41,193 bases of DNA from CAZNGF01 sp964572855 (lineage in GTDB: Bacteria > Bipolaricaulota > Bipolaricaulia > RBG-16-55-9 > JAJCYT01): assembly GCA_964572855.1 (NCBI GenBank), contig CAZNGF010000017.1:1-41193 (forward strand), written 5' to 3'. The notes beneath the pieces are model-generated. The model ran no database searches. It was not told the DNA's origin and was given only the letters and a program-made list of their open reading frames with translations. Every line of letters begins with the position of its first letter. Position 1 is the first letter of the stretch. The translations under genes and the position numbers were made by a program. This document shows, in pieces, positions 16,670-24,155 of the stretch.

Positions 16670-18043
16670 GTGCTGAACGCGCAGTGGATCGCCAAGGCCG
16701 CCGGGGGCAAGCTCATCCGCCCCCGGCGCGGGACGATCCGGGGGTTTTCGATCGACTCGCGCTCGCTCTTGCCGGGCCAGGTCTTCGTCGCGCTGCGCGG
16801 CGAGCGCGCCGACGGCCACGACCACGTGGGCCACGCCTTCGAGCGCGGCGCGGGCGCCGCGCTCGTCGACCGGCCCAAGCTGGCCGACGACAAGCGCTTG
16901 TCCGACCTCATCCTGGTCGAGGACACCCAACGCGCCCTGCACGCGGTGGCCCGGACCTACCGCGCGCTGTTCCAGGTGCCCCTGATCGGGATCACCGGCA
17001 GCGTGGGCAAGACCACGACCAAGGAGCTGCTGGGCCGCATGCTGGCCCAGCGCTTCAAGGCCTACCACTCGCCCGGCAACTTCAACAACGAGTACGGCCT
17101 GCCGCTGTCCGTGCTCAACATGCCGCTGGGCACCGAGATCGCGGCCTTCGAGCTGGCCGCCCAGCGCCCCGGCGACATTCAGAAGCTGGCCCGCTTGCTC
17201 GATCCGTCCGTCGGCGTGATCACGACCGTCGCCGACGCCCACCTGGGCTTCTACGACAGCCACGACCAACTCGTGCGAGAGAAGTGGTCGCTCATCGAGG
17301 AGCTCCCGGTCACCAGCGGCATCGTCGTGCTCAACGCCGACGACGCCCAACTCTGGAACCGGCCCACGGGGCAGCGCTTCCGCGTGGATTTTGCGATCAA
17401 GCGCCCCGGCGCCCCCTACCGCGCCGAGGAACTCGAGGCGCGCGGGGCCGAGGGCACGGCGTTCACGCTGGTCCATCCCGGCGGGCGCACCCGAATCGAG
17501 ACGGGTCTGATCGGCGTGCACAACGTCTACAACGTGTTGGCGGCCGCGGCCGTGGCCCTGGAGATGCGTGTCGACCCGGCGGGCGTCCAGCGCGCGGCGG
17601 CGGCGTTTGCGCCCTCGCCGCACCGCTTGGAGCGCAAAGAAACGCGCTTCGGCCTGCTGCTGGACGACTGCTACAACGCCAGTCCCTCGGCGGTGCGGGC
17701 GTCGTTGCGGGCGCTGGGGGCGATGGGGGACGGCCACAAGGTGTTCGTGTTCGGCGACATGCTCGAGCTGGGCGAGCGGGCCGCCGACTACCACCGGCAG
17801 GTGGCGCAGTGGATCAAGGAGGCGGGCGTCGAGCGCGTGTTCACGCTGGGCCCGCTGGCGGCCGAAACCGCTACGGCCCTGCAAAAGCAGCACGGCTGGC
17901 CCCCCGAGCGCGCCCGCGCCAGCCGCACGCTGGAGGAGCTGGAGGGCGCGCTCACCTCAACGCTCTCCCGCGACGACCACCTCATCCTGGTGAAGGGCTC
18001 GCGCGGCCTCGCGCTGGAGCGCTTGGTGGACAAGCTGGTCTGA
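16670..18043 (+). CDS. murF: UDP-N-acetylmuramoyl-tripeptide--D-alanyl-D-alanine ligase
   Basis: 457 aa, normal length for MurF. GTG start at 16670 with GGGAGGGG upstream. Mur ligase N-terminal domain with the SIDSRSLLPGQVFVALRGER signature; ATP-binding loop GITGSVGKTTTKELLGRML (about 106-124); central motif SPGNFNNEYGLPLSVLNMP; C-terminal DDCYNASPSAVRASLRAL and GDMLELGE. It adds D-Ala-D-Ala to UDP-MurNAc-tripeptide in the cytoplasm, the last soluble step of peptidoglycan precursor synthesis. Other mur genes are not adjacent, unlike the common dcw cluster. It is 15 bp behind the S55 peptidase gene, so the two are probably co-transcribed. Confidence 0.95.
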   Translation: MLNAQWIAKAAGGKLIRPRRGTIRGFSIDSRSLLPGQVFVALRGERADGHDHVGHAFERGAGAALVDRPKLADDKRLSDLILVEDTQRALHAVARTYRALFQVPLIGITGSVGKTTTKELLGRMLAQRFKAYHSPGNFNNEYGLPLSVLNMPLGTEIAAFELAAQRPGDIQKLARLLDPSVGVITTVADAHLGFYDSHDQLVREKWSLIEELPVTSGIVVLNADDAQLWNRPTGQRFRVDFAIKRPGAPYRAEELEARGAEGTAFTLVHPGGRTRIETGLIGVHNVYNVLAAAAVALEMRVDPAGVQRAAAAFAPSPHRLERKETRFGLLLDDCYNASPSAVRASLRALGAMGDGHKVFVFGDMLELGERAADYHRQVAQWIKEAGVERVFTLGPLAAETATALQKQHGWPPERARASRTLEELEGALTSTLSRDDHLILVKGSRGLALERLVDKLV

Positions 18044-18049
18044 AGCCCA

Positions 18050-18077
18050 TCGACACACAGCCCCCACCGCTTACAAT
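18050..18077 (+). promoter_or_regulatory. Promoter for the ABC-kynB-archease-rtcB operon
   Basis: TCGACA (18050-18055), 16-bp spacer, TACAAT (18072-18077), starting 6 bp after the murF stop. The ATG of the permease is at 18109. Confidence 0.6.
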
Positions 18078-18108
18078 GGCCCCATCCACGGATTGCCGGG
18101 GGGCGGCC

Positions 18109-19833
18109 ATGCGCCAGACCCGTTTTTCCCATCCCGTTCGCGTGCTCGCCTGGATCGTTCCTGCGAGCTTTCTGGCGCTCATGCTGGCCGTGCCGGTGGG
18201 GCGGGTCATCCAAGAGGCGTTGTTCCCCGAGGGGACGTTCAGCCTGGCTGTTCTGGGCGAGACTTTGCGCGACCGCTCGGTCTGGCGCCTGGCGCGCTTC
18301 ACGGCCTGGCAGGCGGGCTTGAGCGCGCTGGCCAGCGCCGGGTTGGGGTTCGTGTGGGCCTACGTCCTGACGCGTTTCGAGTTCCCCTTCAAGCGCACGC
18401 TGCGCACGCTCACGATCGTGCCCTTCGTGCTGCCGGCCGTGAGCCTGGCGCTGGGGTTCGTGATCGCCTTCGGGCGCAACGGGCTGCTGAATCGGATCCT
18501 GATGGGCGCCTTCGGCCTGGACGATCCGCCCGTGCGGATTCTCTATTCGCTCGGGGCCATCGTGCTGGCGCACGCGTTCTACAACGCGCCCATCGTGGCG
18601 CGCCTGACGCACGCGGCCTGGGAGCGGATCGATTCGTCCTACGAGGAGAGCGCCCAGACCCTGGGCGCTGGCGTGCGCTGGCGCTTCGCGAGCGTGACGC
18701 TGCCGCTGCTGGCGCCGGCGGTTCTGACGGGGACGGCGCTGGCGTTCATTTATTCGTTCTTGAGCTTCCCGATCGTGCTGGCGCTGGGAGGGGCGCAGTA
18801 TGCCACGCTCGAGGTCGGGATCTATATCGAAACCCTCACGCTCGGCAACCTCGAGCGCGGCGCGGCGCTGGCGCTGATCCAGATCGCCCTCTCGCTGGCA
18901 TTCACGCTTTTCTACCTCTGGCTCGAGCGGCGCTATGCCTACTCTCTGGAGCAGGTGCGGCCGCGGCCGACCGAACGGCTGTTTCGCTGGATCTTACCAC
19001 GGAAGCACGGAGGGGGCATGGAGGGCACGGGGGTCCCGTTTTTCTCCAGCGCAAGGGCGATCGGTGCGCGGCTGCTGTTGCTGGGCTTTCTGGCGCTCAG
19101 CGGGCTGTTCTTTGCCAGTCCCTTTCTGGGCGTGCTCCACAACTCGCTGCGGGGGACGCACGGCGGCTGGACGCTTTCGTGGTACGGCTACATCGTTGCG
19201 CCCGACTTCAACGCGTTCATCGGGTCGTCGCCGCTGGATTCCGTGCTCAACAGCCTGGGCTTCGGGCTCGGGACGCTGGCGTTGGCGCTTTGTTTAGGCG
19301 CGCCGCTGGCTTGGGCGGTCGCGCGGCGGCGCGTGGCCGGGCTCAACGCGCTGGCCATGCTGCCGCTGGCGATCTCCTCGGTGGCGTTGGGCTTCGGCCT
19401 GCTGCGCGCGTTTGCGCACCCGCCGCTGGACGAGCTCGACCGCGGCCTGGCCGTCGTGATGGCCCACGCCCTGCTTGCGTTGCCCTTCGTCGTGCGCGCC
19501 CTGGTCCCGGCCGTGCGCGCGCTGGATCCCGCGCTGGTCGAGGCGGCACGGGGGCTGGGGGCGCGGCGTCTGCGGGTGTTTGCCAGCGTTGAGCTCCCGC
19601 TGTTGCGGGGCGCGGCGCTGGCGGCGGCGGCGTTCGCGTTTGCGATCTCGATCGGCGAGATGAGCGCGACGCTCATGCTGGCCCAGCCGGGGCTCAAGAC
19701 GATGCCCGTCTCGGTCTACAGCTTCCTGGGGGCGCGGCTGTTTGGCGCGGCCAGCGCGATGAGCGTCGTGTTGATTGCGGTCACGGCGCTGTCGTTCGTC
19801 CTGATCGAGCGAGCCGGGGAGCGGGTGATCTAG
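18109..19833 (+). CDS. ABC transporter permease, two fused membrane domains (iron(III)/thiamine type)
   Basis: 574 aa. Start taken as ATG 18109 (MRQTRFSHP), with a G-rich ribosome site; an in-frame ATG at 18076 overlaps the -10 hexamer and is unlikely. There are two permease halves of about six helices each. Each carries the EAA cytoplasmic loop: ESAQTLGAGVRWRFASVTLP (first) and EAARGLGARRLRVFASVELP (second), which dock on the ATPase. This fused layout is that of ThiP/FbpB-type transporters for thiamine or ferric iron; the substrate cannot be told from sequence. The linker between halves (about residues 296-313) is encoded by a copy of a dispersed repeat (18994-19048). No periplasmic binding protein gene is nearby. 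The ATPase follows after 1 bp. Confidence 0.88.
   Translation: MRQTRFSHPVRVLAWIVPASFLALMLAVPVGRVIQEALFPEGTFSLAVLGETLRDRSVWRLARFTAWQAGLSALASAGLGFVWAYVLTRFEFPFKRTLRTLTIVPFVLPAVSLALGFVIAFGRNGLLNRILMGAFGLDDPPVRILYSLGAIVLAHAFYNAPIVARLTHAAWERIDSSYEESAQTLGAGVRWRFASVTLPLLAPAVLTGTALAFIYSFLSFPIVLALGGAQYATLEVGIYIETLTLGNLERGAALALIQIALSLAFTLFYLWLERRYAYSLEQVRPRPTERLFRWILPRKHGGGMEGTGVPFFSSARAIGARLLLLGFLALSGLFFASPFLGVLHNSLRGTHGGWTLSWYGYIVAPDFNAFIGSSPLDSVLNSLGFGLGTLALALCLGAPLAWAVARRRVAGLNALAMLPLAISSVALGFGLLRAFAHPPLDELDRGLAVVMAHALLALPFVVRALVPAVRALDPALVEAARGLGARRLRVFASVELPLLRGAALAAAAFAFAISIGEMSATLMLAQPGLKTMPVSVYSFLGARLFGAASAMSVVLIAVTALSFVLIERAGERVI
18994..19048 (+). repeat. TTACCACGG-type dispersed repeat inside the permease coding sequence
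   Basis: TTACCACGGAAGCACGGAG followed by G-rich and T-rich segments. It matches the intergenic element at 27626-27715, which starts TTACCACGGAGACAGAGAGG. Here it is in frame and encodes the linker stretch LPRKHGGGMEGTGVPFFS between the two permease halves. Confidence 0.55.
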
Positions 19834-19834
19834 C

Positions 19835-20914
19835 CTGAGCCTCCTGAGCCTGCAGGGGCTGCACAAGCGCTTCGGCGACGTGCGCGCCGTGGACGACCTC
19901 GGGCTGGACGTGCCGGCCGGCGAGCTGGTGGCGCTGGTCGGCCCCAGCGGGTGCGGCAAGACCACCGTGCTGCGCCTGATCGCGGGGTTCGAAGTGCCCG
20001 ACGCCGGCATGATCCAGCTGGACGGGCGCGACGTGCGCGCGCTCGCGCCCGAGCAGCGCGGCGTGGGGATGGTGTTCCAGCACTACGCGCTCTTCCCGCA
20101 CCTGAGCGTGGCCGGCAACGTGGCCTACGGCCTGCGCTTCGTTCGAGGCCAGGTCGACAAAGGGGGCCGCGTCGAGGAACTGCTCGAACTCGTGGGCCTG
20201 CGCGGCTACGGGGACCGCCGGCCGGACCAGCTCTCGGCCGGCCAGCGGCAGCGCGTGGCGCTGGCGCGCTCGCTGGCGCCGGGGCCGCGGGTGCTGCTGC
20301 TGGACGAGCCGCTGAGCGCGCTCGACGTGGGCCTGCGCGCGCGCCTGCGGGCCGAAATCCGCCACATCCTCAAAGCCGCGGGCGCGACCGCACTCTACGT
20401 CACGCACGACCAGGAGGAGGCGCTGGCCGTGGCCGACCGCGTCGCGGTCATGAACGAGGGCCGACTGGAGCAGGTCGACGCCCCGCCCGCGGTCTACCGC
20501 CGCCCGCGCACGCCGTTTGTGGCCCGCTTCGTCGGGGGCGGCAATCTATTGTCGGCCCGCGTCACCGAGCGCAAGGAGAGCGCGGTACGGCTGCAACTGG
20601 GCGAGCGCGCCTTCGACGTGACCGCCGCCGAGGGGAGCGCTTCGGGCAACGACGTCTACGTCCTGGTCCGCCCGGAGCGCTTCGTCGTGGGCTCGGACGG
20701 CGCGCTGCGCGCGACCCTGGCGCAGCGTGAGTACCTGGGCGGGCAGTACCGCTTGCGCGCGTACTGGGCGGGGCAGACGATCACGCTGCTGTGCCCCGAC
20801 GCGCCCGCGCTGGAACGAATCGCACCCGGGGACGAGCTGGGCCTGCGGCTGCCCGACGAGCCGCTCTGGCTCCTGCCCCGCGAGGACGATCGACCGGAAG
20901 GAGAACCCGCTTGA
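19835..20914 (+). CDS. ABC transporter ATP-binding protein (CysA/PotA/FbpC class), probable CTG start
   Basis: 359 aa if started at CTG 19835. Walker A GPSGCGKTT, Q-loop VFQHYALFP, signature LSAGQRQRVALARSL, Walker B VLLLDEPLSALD, H-loop YVTHDQEEAL, then a TOBE-type C-terminal domain (about 270-355). The family-conserved N-terminal strand (LQGLHKRFGDVRAVDDL) lies upstream of the first GTG (19880); back to the in-frame stop at 19826 there is no ATG, GTG or TTG, only CTG codons. CTG 19835 is preceded by GGTGAT and lies 2 nt after the permease stop. It energises the 18109 permease. The stop overlaps the start of kynB (TTGA). Confidence 0.9.
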   Translation: MSLLSLQGLHKRFGDVRAVDDLGLDVPAGELVALVGPSGCGKTTVLRLIAGFEVPDAGMIQLDGRDVRALAPEQRGVGMVFQHYALFPHLSVAGNVAYGLRFVRGQVDKGGRVEELLELVGLRGYGDRRPDQLSAGQRQRVALARSLAPGPRVLLLDEPLSALDVGLRARLRAEIRHILKAAGATALYVTHDQEEALAVADRVAVMNEGRLEQVDAPPAVYRRPRTPFVARFVGGGNLLSARVTERKESAVRLQLGERAFDVTAAEGSASGNDVYVLVRPERFVVGSDGALRATLAQREYLGGQYRLRAYWAGQTITLLCPDAPALERIAPGDELGLRLPDEPLWLLPREDDRPEGEPA

Positions 20915-21534
20915 CGCTCATCGACATCACGCGCCCCATCACGCCCGAGCTGGCGGTGTGGCCGGGCGATGCGCCCTACGGGGCCGAATCGGTCCTGGCG
21001 ATCGCGGACGGAAACGCGGTCAACCTGAGCACGCTCAGGCTGAGCGCCCACACCGGGACGCACGCCGACGCGCCGTATCACTTTCTGGAGGCGGGACCGA
21101 CGATCGACCGCGTCCCGCTGGACGCCTACATCGGTCCGGCGACCGTGGTCGACCTGCGGGACGTGCGAGGCGCGCTCCGCCCCGAGCACCTGGAAGGCGT
21201 GGACCTTGGGAAGACCGAACGGCTCCTGATCCGCACTGAGTCGAGCGATCTCGCTCACGACCAGTGGCGAGACGAGATCACCTACCCCGCCCCGGAGACG
21301 GCGCGCCTGTTGGGCGAACGCGGCGTCAAGCTCTTTGGCACCGACGCGCCCTCGGTCGACCCCGTGGACAGCAAGGCGCTGGAAGCGCACAAGGCGCTCT
21401 GGGAGGGAGGCGTGCTGATCCTGGAGGGCCTCTGGCTCAGGGACGTGCCGCCGGGGCGCTACGAGCTGATCGCCCTCCCGCTCAGGCTGGACGGCGACGG
21501 CTCGCCCGTGCGGGCCGTGTTGCGGGTGTTGTAA
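20911..21534 (+). CDS. kynB: Kynurenine formamidase (cyclase family)
   Basis: 207 aa, the usual KynB length. TTG start at 20911, overlapping the ATPase stop by 4 nt, with GGAAGGAG 7 nt upstream. It opens LTLIDITRPITPELAVWPGD; the divalent-metal motif is HTGTHADAPYHF; later conserved pieces are TERLLIRT, DAPSVDPVDSKALEAH and RYELIALPLRLDGDGSPVRAV. It hydrolyses N-formylkynurenine to kynurenine and formate in tryptophan breakdown. No kynA or kynU is nearby, so another amidase or cyclase substrate is possible. It lies between a transporter and an RNA-repair pair, with 2 bp to archease. Confidence 0.85.
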   Translation: MTLIDITRPITPELAVWPGDAPYGAESVLAIADGNAVNLSTLRLSAHTGTHADAPYHFLEAGPTIDRVPLDAYIGPATVVDLRDVRGALRPEHLEGVDLGKTERLLIRTESSDLAHDQWRDEITYPAPETARLLGERGVKLFGTDAPSVDPVDSKALEAHKALWEGGVLILEGLWLRDVPPGRYELIALPLRLDGDGSPVRAVLRVL

Positions 21535-21536
21535 CG

Positions 21537-21950
21537 GTGCGCTGGGAACACTTCCACCACGGGGCCGACTGGGGCGTGCGCGGGGTCGGCGCGAGCAAGG
21601 CCGAGGCGTTTGCGGGCGCGGCGCTGGCGCTCACGGCCGTGTTGATCGACCCGGAAGCGCTCGACGCCGACGCGGCCACGGAGATCGCCTGCCAGGCCCC
21701 CGACGACGAGTTGCTGCTGGTGGAGTGGCTCGGCGAGCTCGTCTATCAGATGGACGTCGAGCGCCGCCTGTTCGCGCGCTTCGCGCTTGTGATCGAAAAC
21801 CATCGTTTGCGCGCCGAGGCGTGGTTCGAGACCATGGACTTGGGCAAGCACGAGTTGGCCGTCGACGTCAAGGGCGTCACCTACACGGAACTGAAAGTCT
21901 TTCAGGACGAAACAGGCGACTGGGTCGCCCAGTGCGTGGTCGACGTTTAA
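21537..21950 (+). CDS. Archease, RtcB cofactor
   Basis: 137 aa. GTG start at 21537, only 2 bp after the kynB stop and without a clear Shine-Dalgarno, so probably translationally coupled. The sequence has the archease pattern: early HGADWGVRGVG, the DDELLLVEWLGELVYQMD segment, and the end LAVDVKGVTYTELKV with D near the C-terminus (QCVVDV). Archease speeds guanylylation and multiple turnover of RtcB and widens its NTP use. The rtcB gene follows 13 bp later, which strongly supports the call. Confidence 0.92.
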   Translation: MRWEHFHHGADWGVRGVGASKAEAFAGAALALTAVLIDPEALDADAATEIACQAPDDELLLVEWLGELVYQMDVERRLFARFALVIENHRLRAEAWFETMDLGKHELAVDVKGVTYTELKVFQDETGDWVAQCVVDV

Positions 21951-21963
21951 CGGAGGTGAGCCC

Positions 21964-23394
21964 ATGGACTTGAGCCGATTGAAACAGGTCAGCGACACCG
22001 AATGGCACGTCGAACCCGTCGGCGGGATGCGCGTGCCCGGTGTGCTCTACGGCGACGAAGCCCTGCTGCGCGACATGGACGACCAGGTCGTGCGGCAGGT
22101 GGCCAACGTGGCCAGATTGCCGGGGATCGTGAAGGCGTCCTACGCCATGCCCGACGCCCACTGGGGTTACGGCTTCCCCATCGGCGGGGTGGCCGCCTTC
22201 GACCCCGAGCACGGCGGCGTGGTCTCGGCCGGCGGGGTGGGCTTCGACATCTCGTGCGGCGTGCGAGCGCTCACCACGGGGCTGGAAGCCGAGGAGGTCG
22301 TTGCGATGCGCCAGAAGCTGGCCGACGCCCTCTTTGCGCACATCCCGGCCGGCGTGGGCTCGACCGGCAAGGTCCGCCTGAGCCCGCAGGAGACGGACGA
22401 CATGCTGGCGGGCGGGGCGGCTTGGGCCGTGAGCCGGGGCTTCGGGCTTCCCGAGGACCTGGACCGGATCGAGGAGCGCGGCTGCATGCCCGGCGCGCTC
22501 CCGCGCGAGGTCTCCGACAAGGCGAAGAAGCGCCAGAAGGACCAGATGGGCACGCTGGGCTCGGGCAACCACTACGTGGAGGTCCAGCGCGTCGAGCAAG
22601 TGTTCGACCAAACGATCGCGTCGGCCTACGGGCTCCGGGAGGGCGAGGTCGTGGTCAGCATCCACTGCGGCTCGCGCGGGCTCGGGCACCAGATCGGCAC
22701 CGAGTTCCTCAAGCGCATGGTCGCCGACGCGCCCGGCTACGGGCTAAAGCTGCCCGACCGCGAGCTGGCCTGCGCGCCGCTGGATGCGCCCACCGGGCGC
22801 GCCTACCTGGGCGCGATGCGCGCCGGGATCAACTGCGCGCTGGCCAACCGGCAGATCGTGGCGCATCTGGCCCGCGAGGTGTTTTCCGATGTCCTTCCCA
22901 AAGCCGAGCTGAAACTCCTCTACGACGTCTCGCACAACACGTGCAAGCGCGAGGAACACGAGCTCGACGGCGCGCGCCGCGAGCTGTTCGTCCACCGCAA
23001 GGGCGCCACGCGCGCTTATGGCCCCGGCGACGCCTCGCTCCCGCCCGCGCTGCGCGCGGTCGGCCAGCCCGTGCTGATCGGCGGGACGATGGGCACGTTC
23101 TCTTACGTGCTGGCCGGGACGCAGGCGAGCATGACCCAGGCGTTTGGCTCGTCCTGCCACGGGGCCGGGCGCGCCATGAGCCGGCGGCAGGCCAGCAAGC
23201 GGTGGCACGGCCGCGACGTGGTGGACGCGCTGGCCCAAAAGGGCGTGCTCATACGCGGGCACTCCTACCGCGGCGTGGCCGAGGAGGCGCCCGGCGCCTA
23301 CAAGGACGTGAGCGCCGTGGTCGAGGCGGCCGAGCGGGCTGGCCTCTCGCGCAACGTGGCCCGGTTGGCGCCTTTGGTGTGCGTCAAGGGGTGA
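21964..23394 (+). CDS. rtcB: RNA-splicing ligase RtcB
   Basis: 476 aa. ATG at 21964 with GGAGGTGA upstream. Metal-site motifs are present in order: GVGFDISCGVR (Asp/Cys), GSGNHYVEVQ, HCGSRGLGH, YDVSHNTCK, and the guanylylated histidine in SSCHGAGRAMSR. It joins 2',3'-cyclic phosphate or 3'-phosphate RNA ends to 5'-OH ends using GTP and Mn2+, in tRNA splicing or RNA repair. It is the last gene of the operon starting at 18109. Full length with no missing key residues. Confidence 0.97.
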   Translation: MDLSRLKQVSDTEWHVEPVGGMRVPGVLYGDEALLRDMDDQVVRQVANVARLPGIVKASYAMPDAHWGYGFPIGGVAAFDPEHGGVVSAGGVGFDISCGVRALTTGLEAEEVVAMRQKLADALFAHIPAGVGSTGKVRLSPQETDDMLAGGAAWAVSRGFGLPEDLDRIEERGCMPGALPREVSDKAKKRQKDQMGTLGSGNHYVEVQRVEQVFDQTIASAYGLREGEVVVSIHCGSRGLGHQIGTEFLKRMVADAPGYGLKLPDRELACAPLDAPTGRAYLGAMRAGINCALANRQIVAHLAREVFSDVLPKAELKLLYDVSHNTCKREEHELDGARRELFVHRKGATRAYGPGDASLPPALRAVGQPVLIGGTMGTFSYVLAGTQASMTQAFGSSCHGAGRAMSRRQASKRWHGRDVVDALAQKGVLIRGHSYRGVAEEAPGAYKDVSAVVEAAERAGLSRNVARLAPLVCVKG

Positions 23395-23448
23395 GGCGCG
23401 TTGCGGGAAAGCCGCAGGTCCCCTCGCGTGGTGGAGATGGAGCAAAAC

Positions 23449-23512
23449 CTGATCAAGATCAGCTCCCCCTCTGATAAAGGTCATTAATTCCGTGCGCCGT
23501 GTTCCGTACGCT
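23449..23512 (+). promoter_or_regulatory. Tandem FNR-type operators and -10 for the cytochrome c maturation operon
   Basis: Distal dyad CTGAT-CAAG-ATCAG (23449-23462, perfect symmetry), 8-bp gap, proximal dyad CTGAT-AAAG-GTCAT (23471-23484), then TACGCT (23507-23512). Dyad centres are 22 bp apart. The proximal centre is 29.5 bp before the -10, equal to -41.5 from a start point near 23519 (class II position). No -35 hexamer is needed in this type. The E. coli FNR consensus is TTGAT-N4-ATCAA. Confidence 0.65.
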
Positions 23513-23546
23513 CTTGGCAACCAAAACAGACGGAGAGATTGTTGCC

Positions 23547-24155
23547 ATGAACAAACTACTGATCGGCATACTGACGGTGGCGGGCGCGGTGGCGCTGGGG
23601 GCCATCTCGCTCTCGTTTTTCGCGGCCGACGAGAACGGAGAGCCGACGGATTGGAGCGAGTGGATCCTGTTCGAGGGGCAGAGCCGCTTCTTGAGCGCGG
23701 ACGACCCCGTGACCGAGGCGGTCGCGCCCAAGCTGGGCTACCTGGCCCCGGACTTCGAACTACAAGACCTGAACGGGACGGCGCGCGCGCTGTCCGACTA
23801 CCGCGGCCAGCCCGTGTTGCTCAACTTCTGGGCCACGTGGTGCCCGTCCTGTCGCTCGGAGATGCCGGCGCTGGACGCGTTCGCGGACAACCACCCCGAG
23901 GTCCACGTGCTCGGCGTCAACTGGGGGCAGAAGCCGGGGTCCGTCGCCGACTTCCTGGAGGGGCTCGACGTGAGCTTCACCAACTTCAGCGACGAGCGCG
24001 GGACGGCGTTTGTGAGCTACCAGCTCACGGGCGTGCCCTCGACCTTCTTCCTGGACGCCGGCGGCTACATCCGAGGCGTCTGGCACGGACCCATGAGCGA
24101 AGAGGAGATCGAGGCGGCGTTCGCCCGCATCGCGCAGCGAGGGGAGGCCCTGTGA
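23547..24155 (+). CDS. Membrane-anchored thioredoxin-like protein (TlpA/ResA type)
   Basis: 202 aa. ATG at 23547 chosen (MNKLLIGILTVAGAVALGAISLSFF, signal anchor), with ACGGAGAG upstream; an earlier in-frame start at 23499 would precede the predicted transcription start. Thioredoxin fold with active site WATWCPSC (C99, C102) after GYLAPDFELQDLNG, and cis-proline loop GVPSTFFLD. ResA/CcmG proteins reduce the CXXCH cysteines of apocytochromes outside the membrane before haem attachment. It overlaps resB by 4 nt (GTGA), so both belong to one operon for system II cytochrome c biogenesis. Confidence 0.9.
   Translation: MNKLLIGILTVAGAVALGAISLSFFAADENGEPTDWSEWILFEGQSRFLSADDPVTEAVAPKLGYLAPDFELQDLNGTARALSDYRGQPVLLNFWATWCPSCRSEMPALDAFADNHPEVHVLGVNWGQKPGSVADFLEGLDVSFTNFSDERGTAFVSYQLTGVPSTFFLDAGGYIRGVWHGPMSEEEIEAAFARIAQRGEAL

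Noticed and set aside
18044..18108. TPP riboswitch ahead of the ThiP-like permease
   Set aside because: The 65-bp leader region is too short and has none of the conserved THI-box segments.
18076..18111. Upstream ATG at 18076 as the permease start
   Set aside because: It overlaps the -10 hexamer TACAAT and would precede the expected transcription start. The ATG at 18109 fits a signal-less permease N-terminus.
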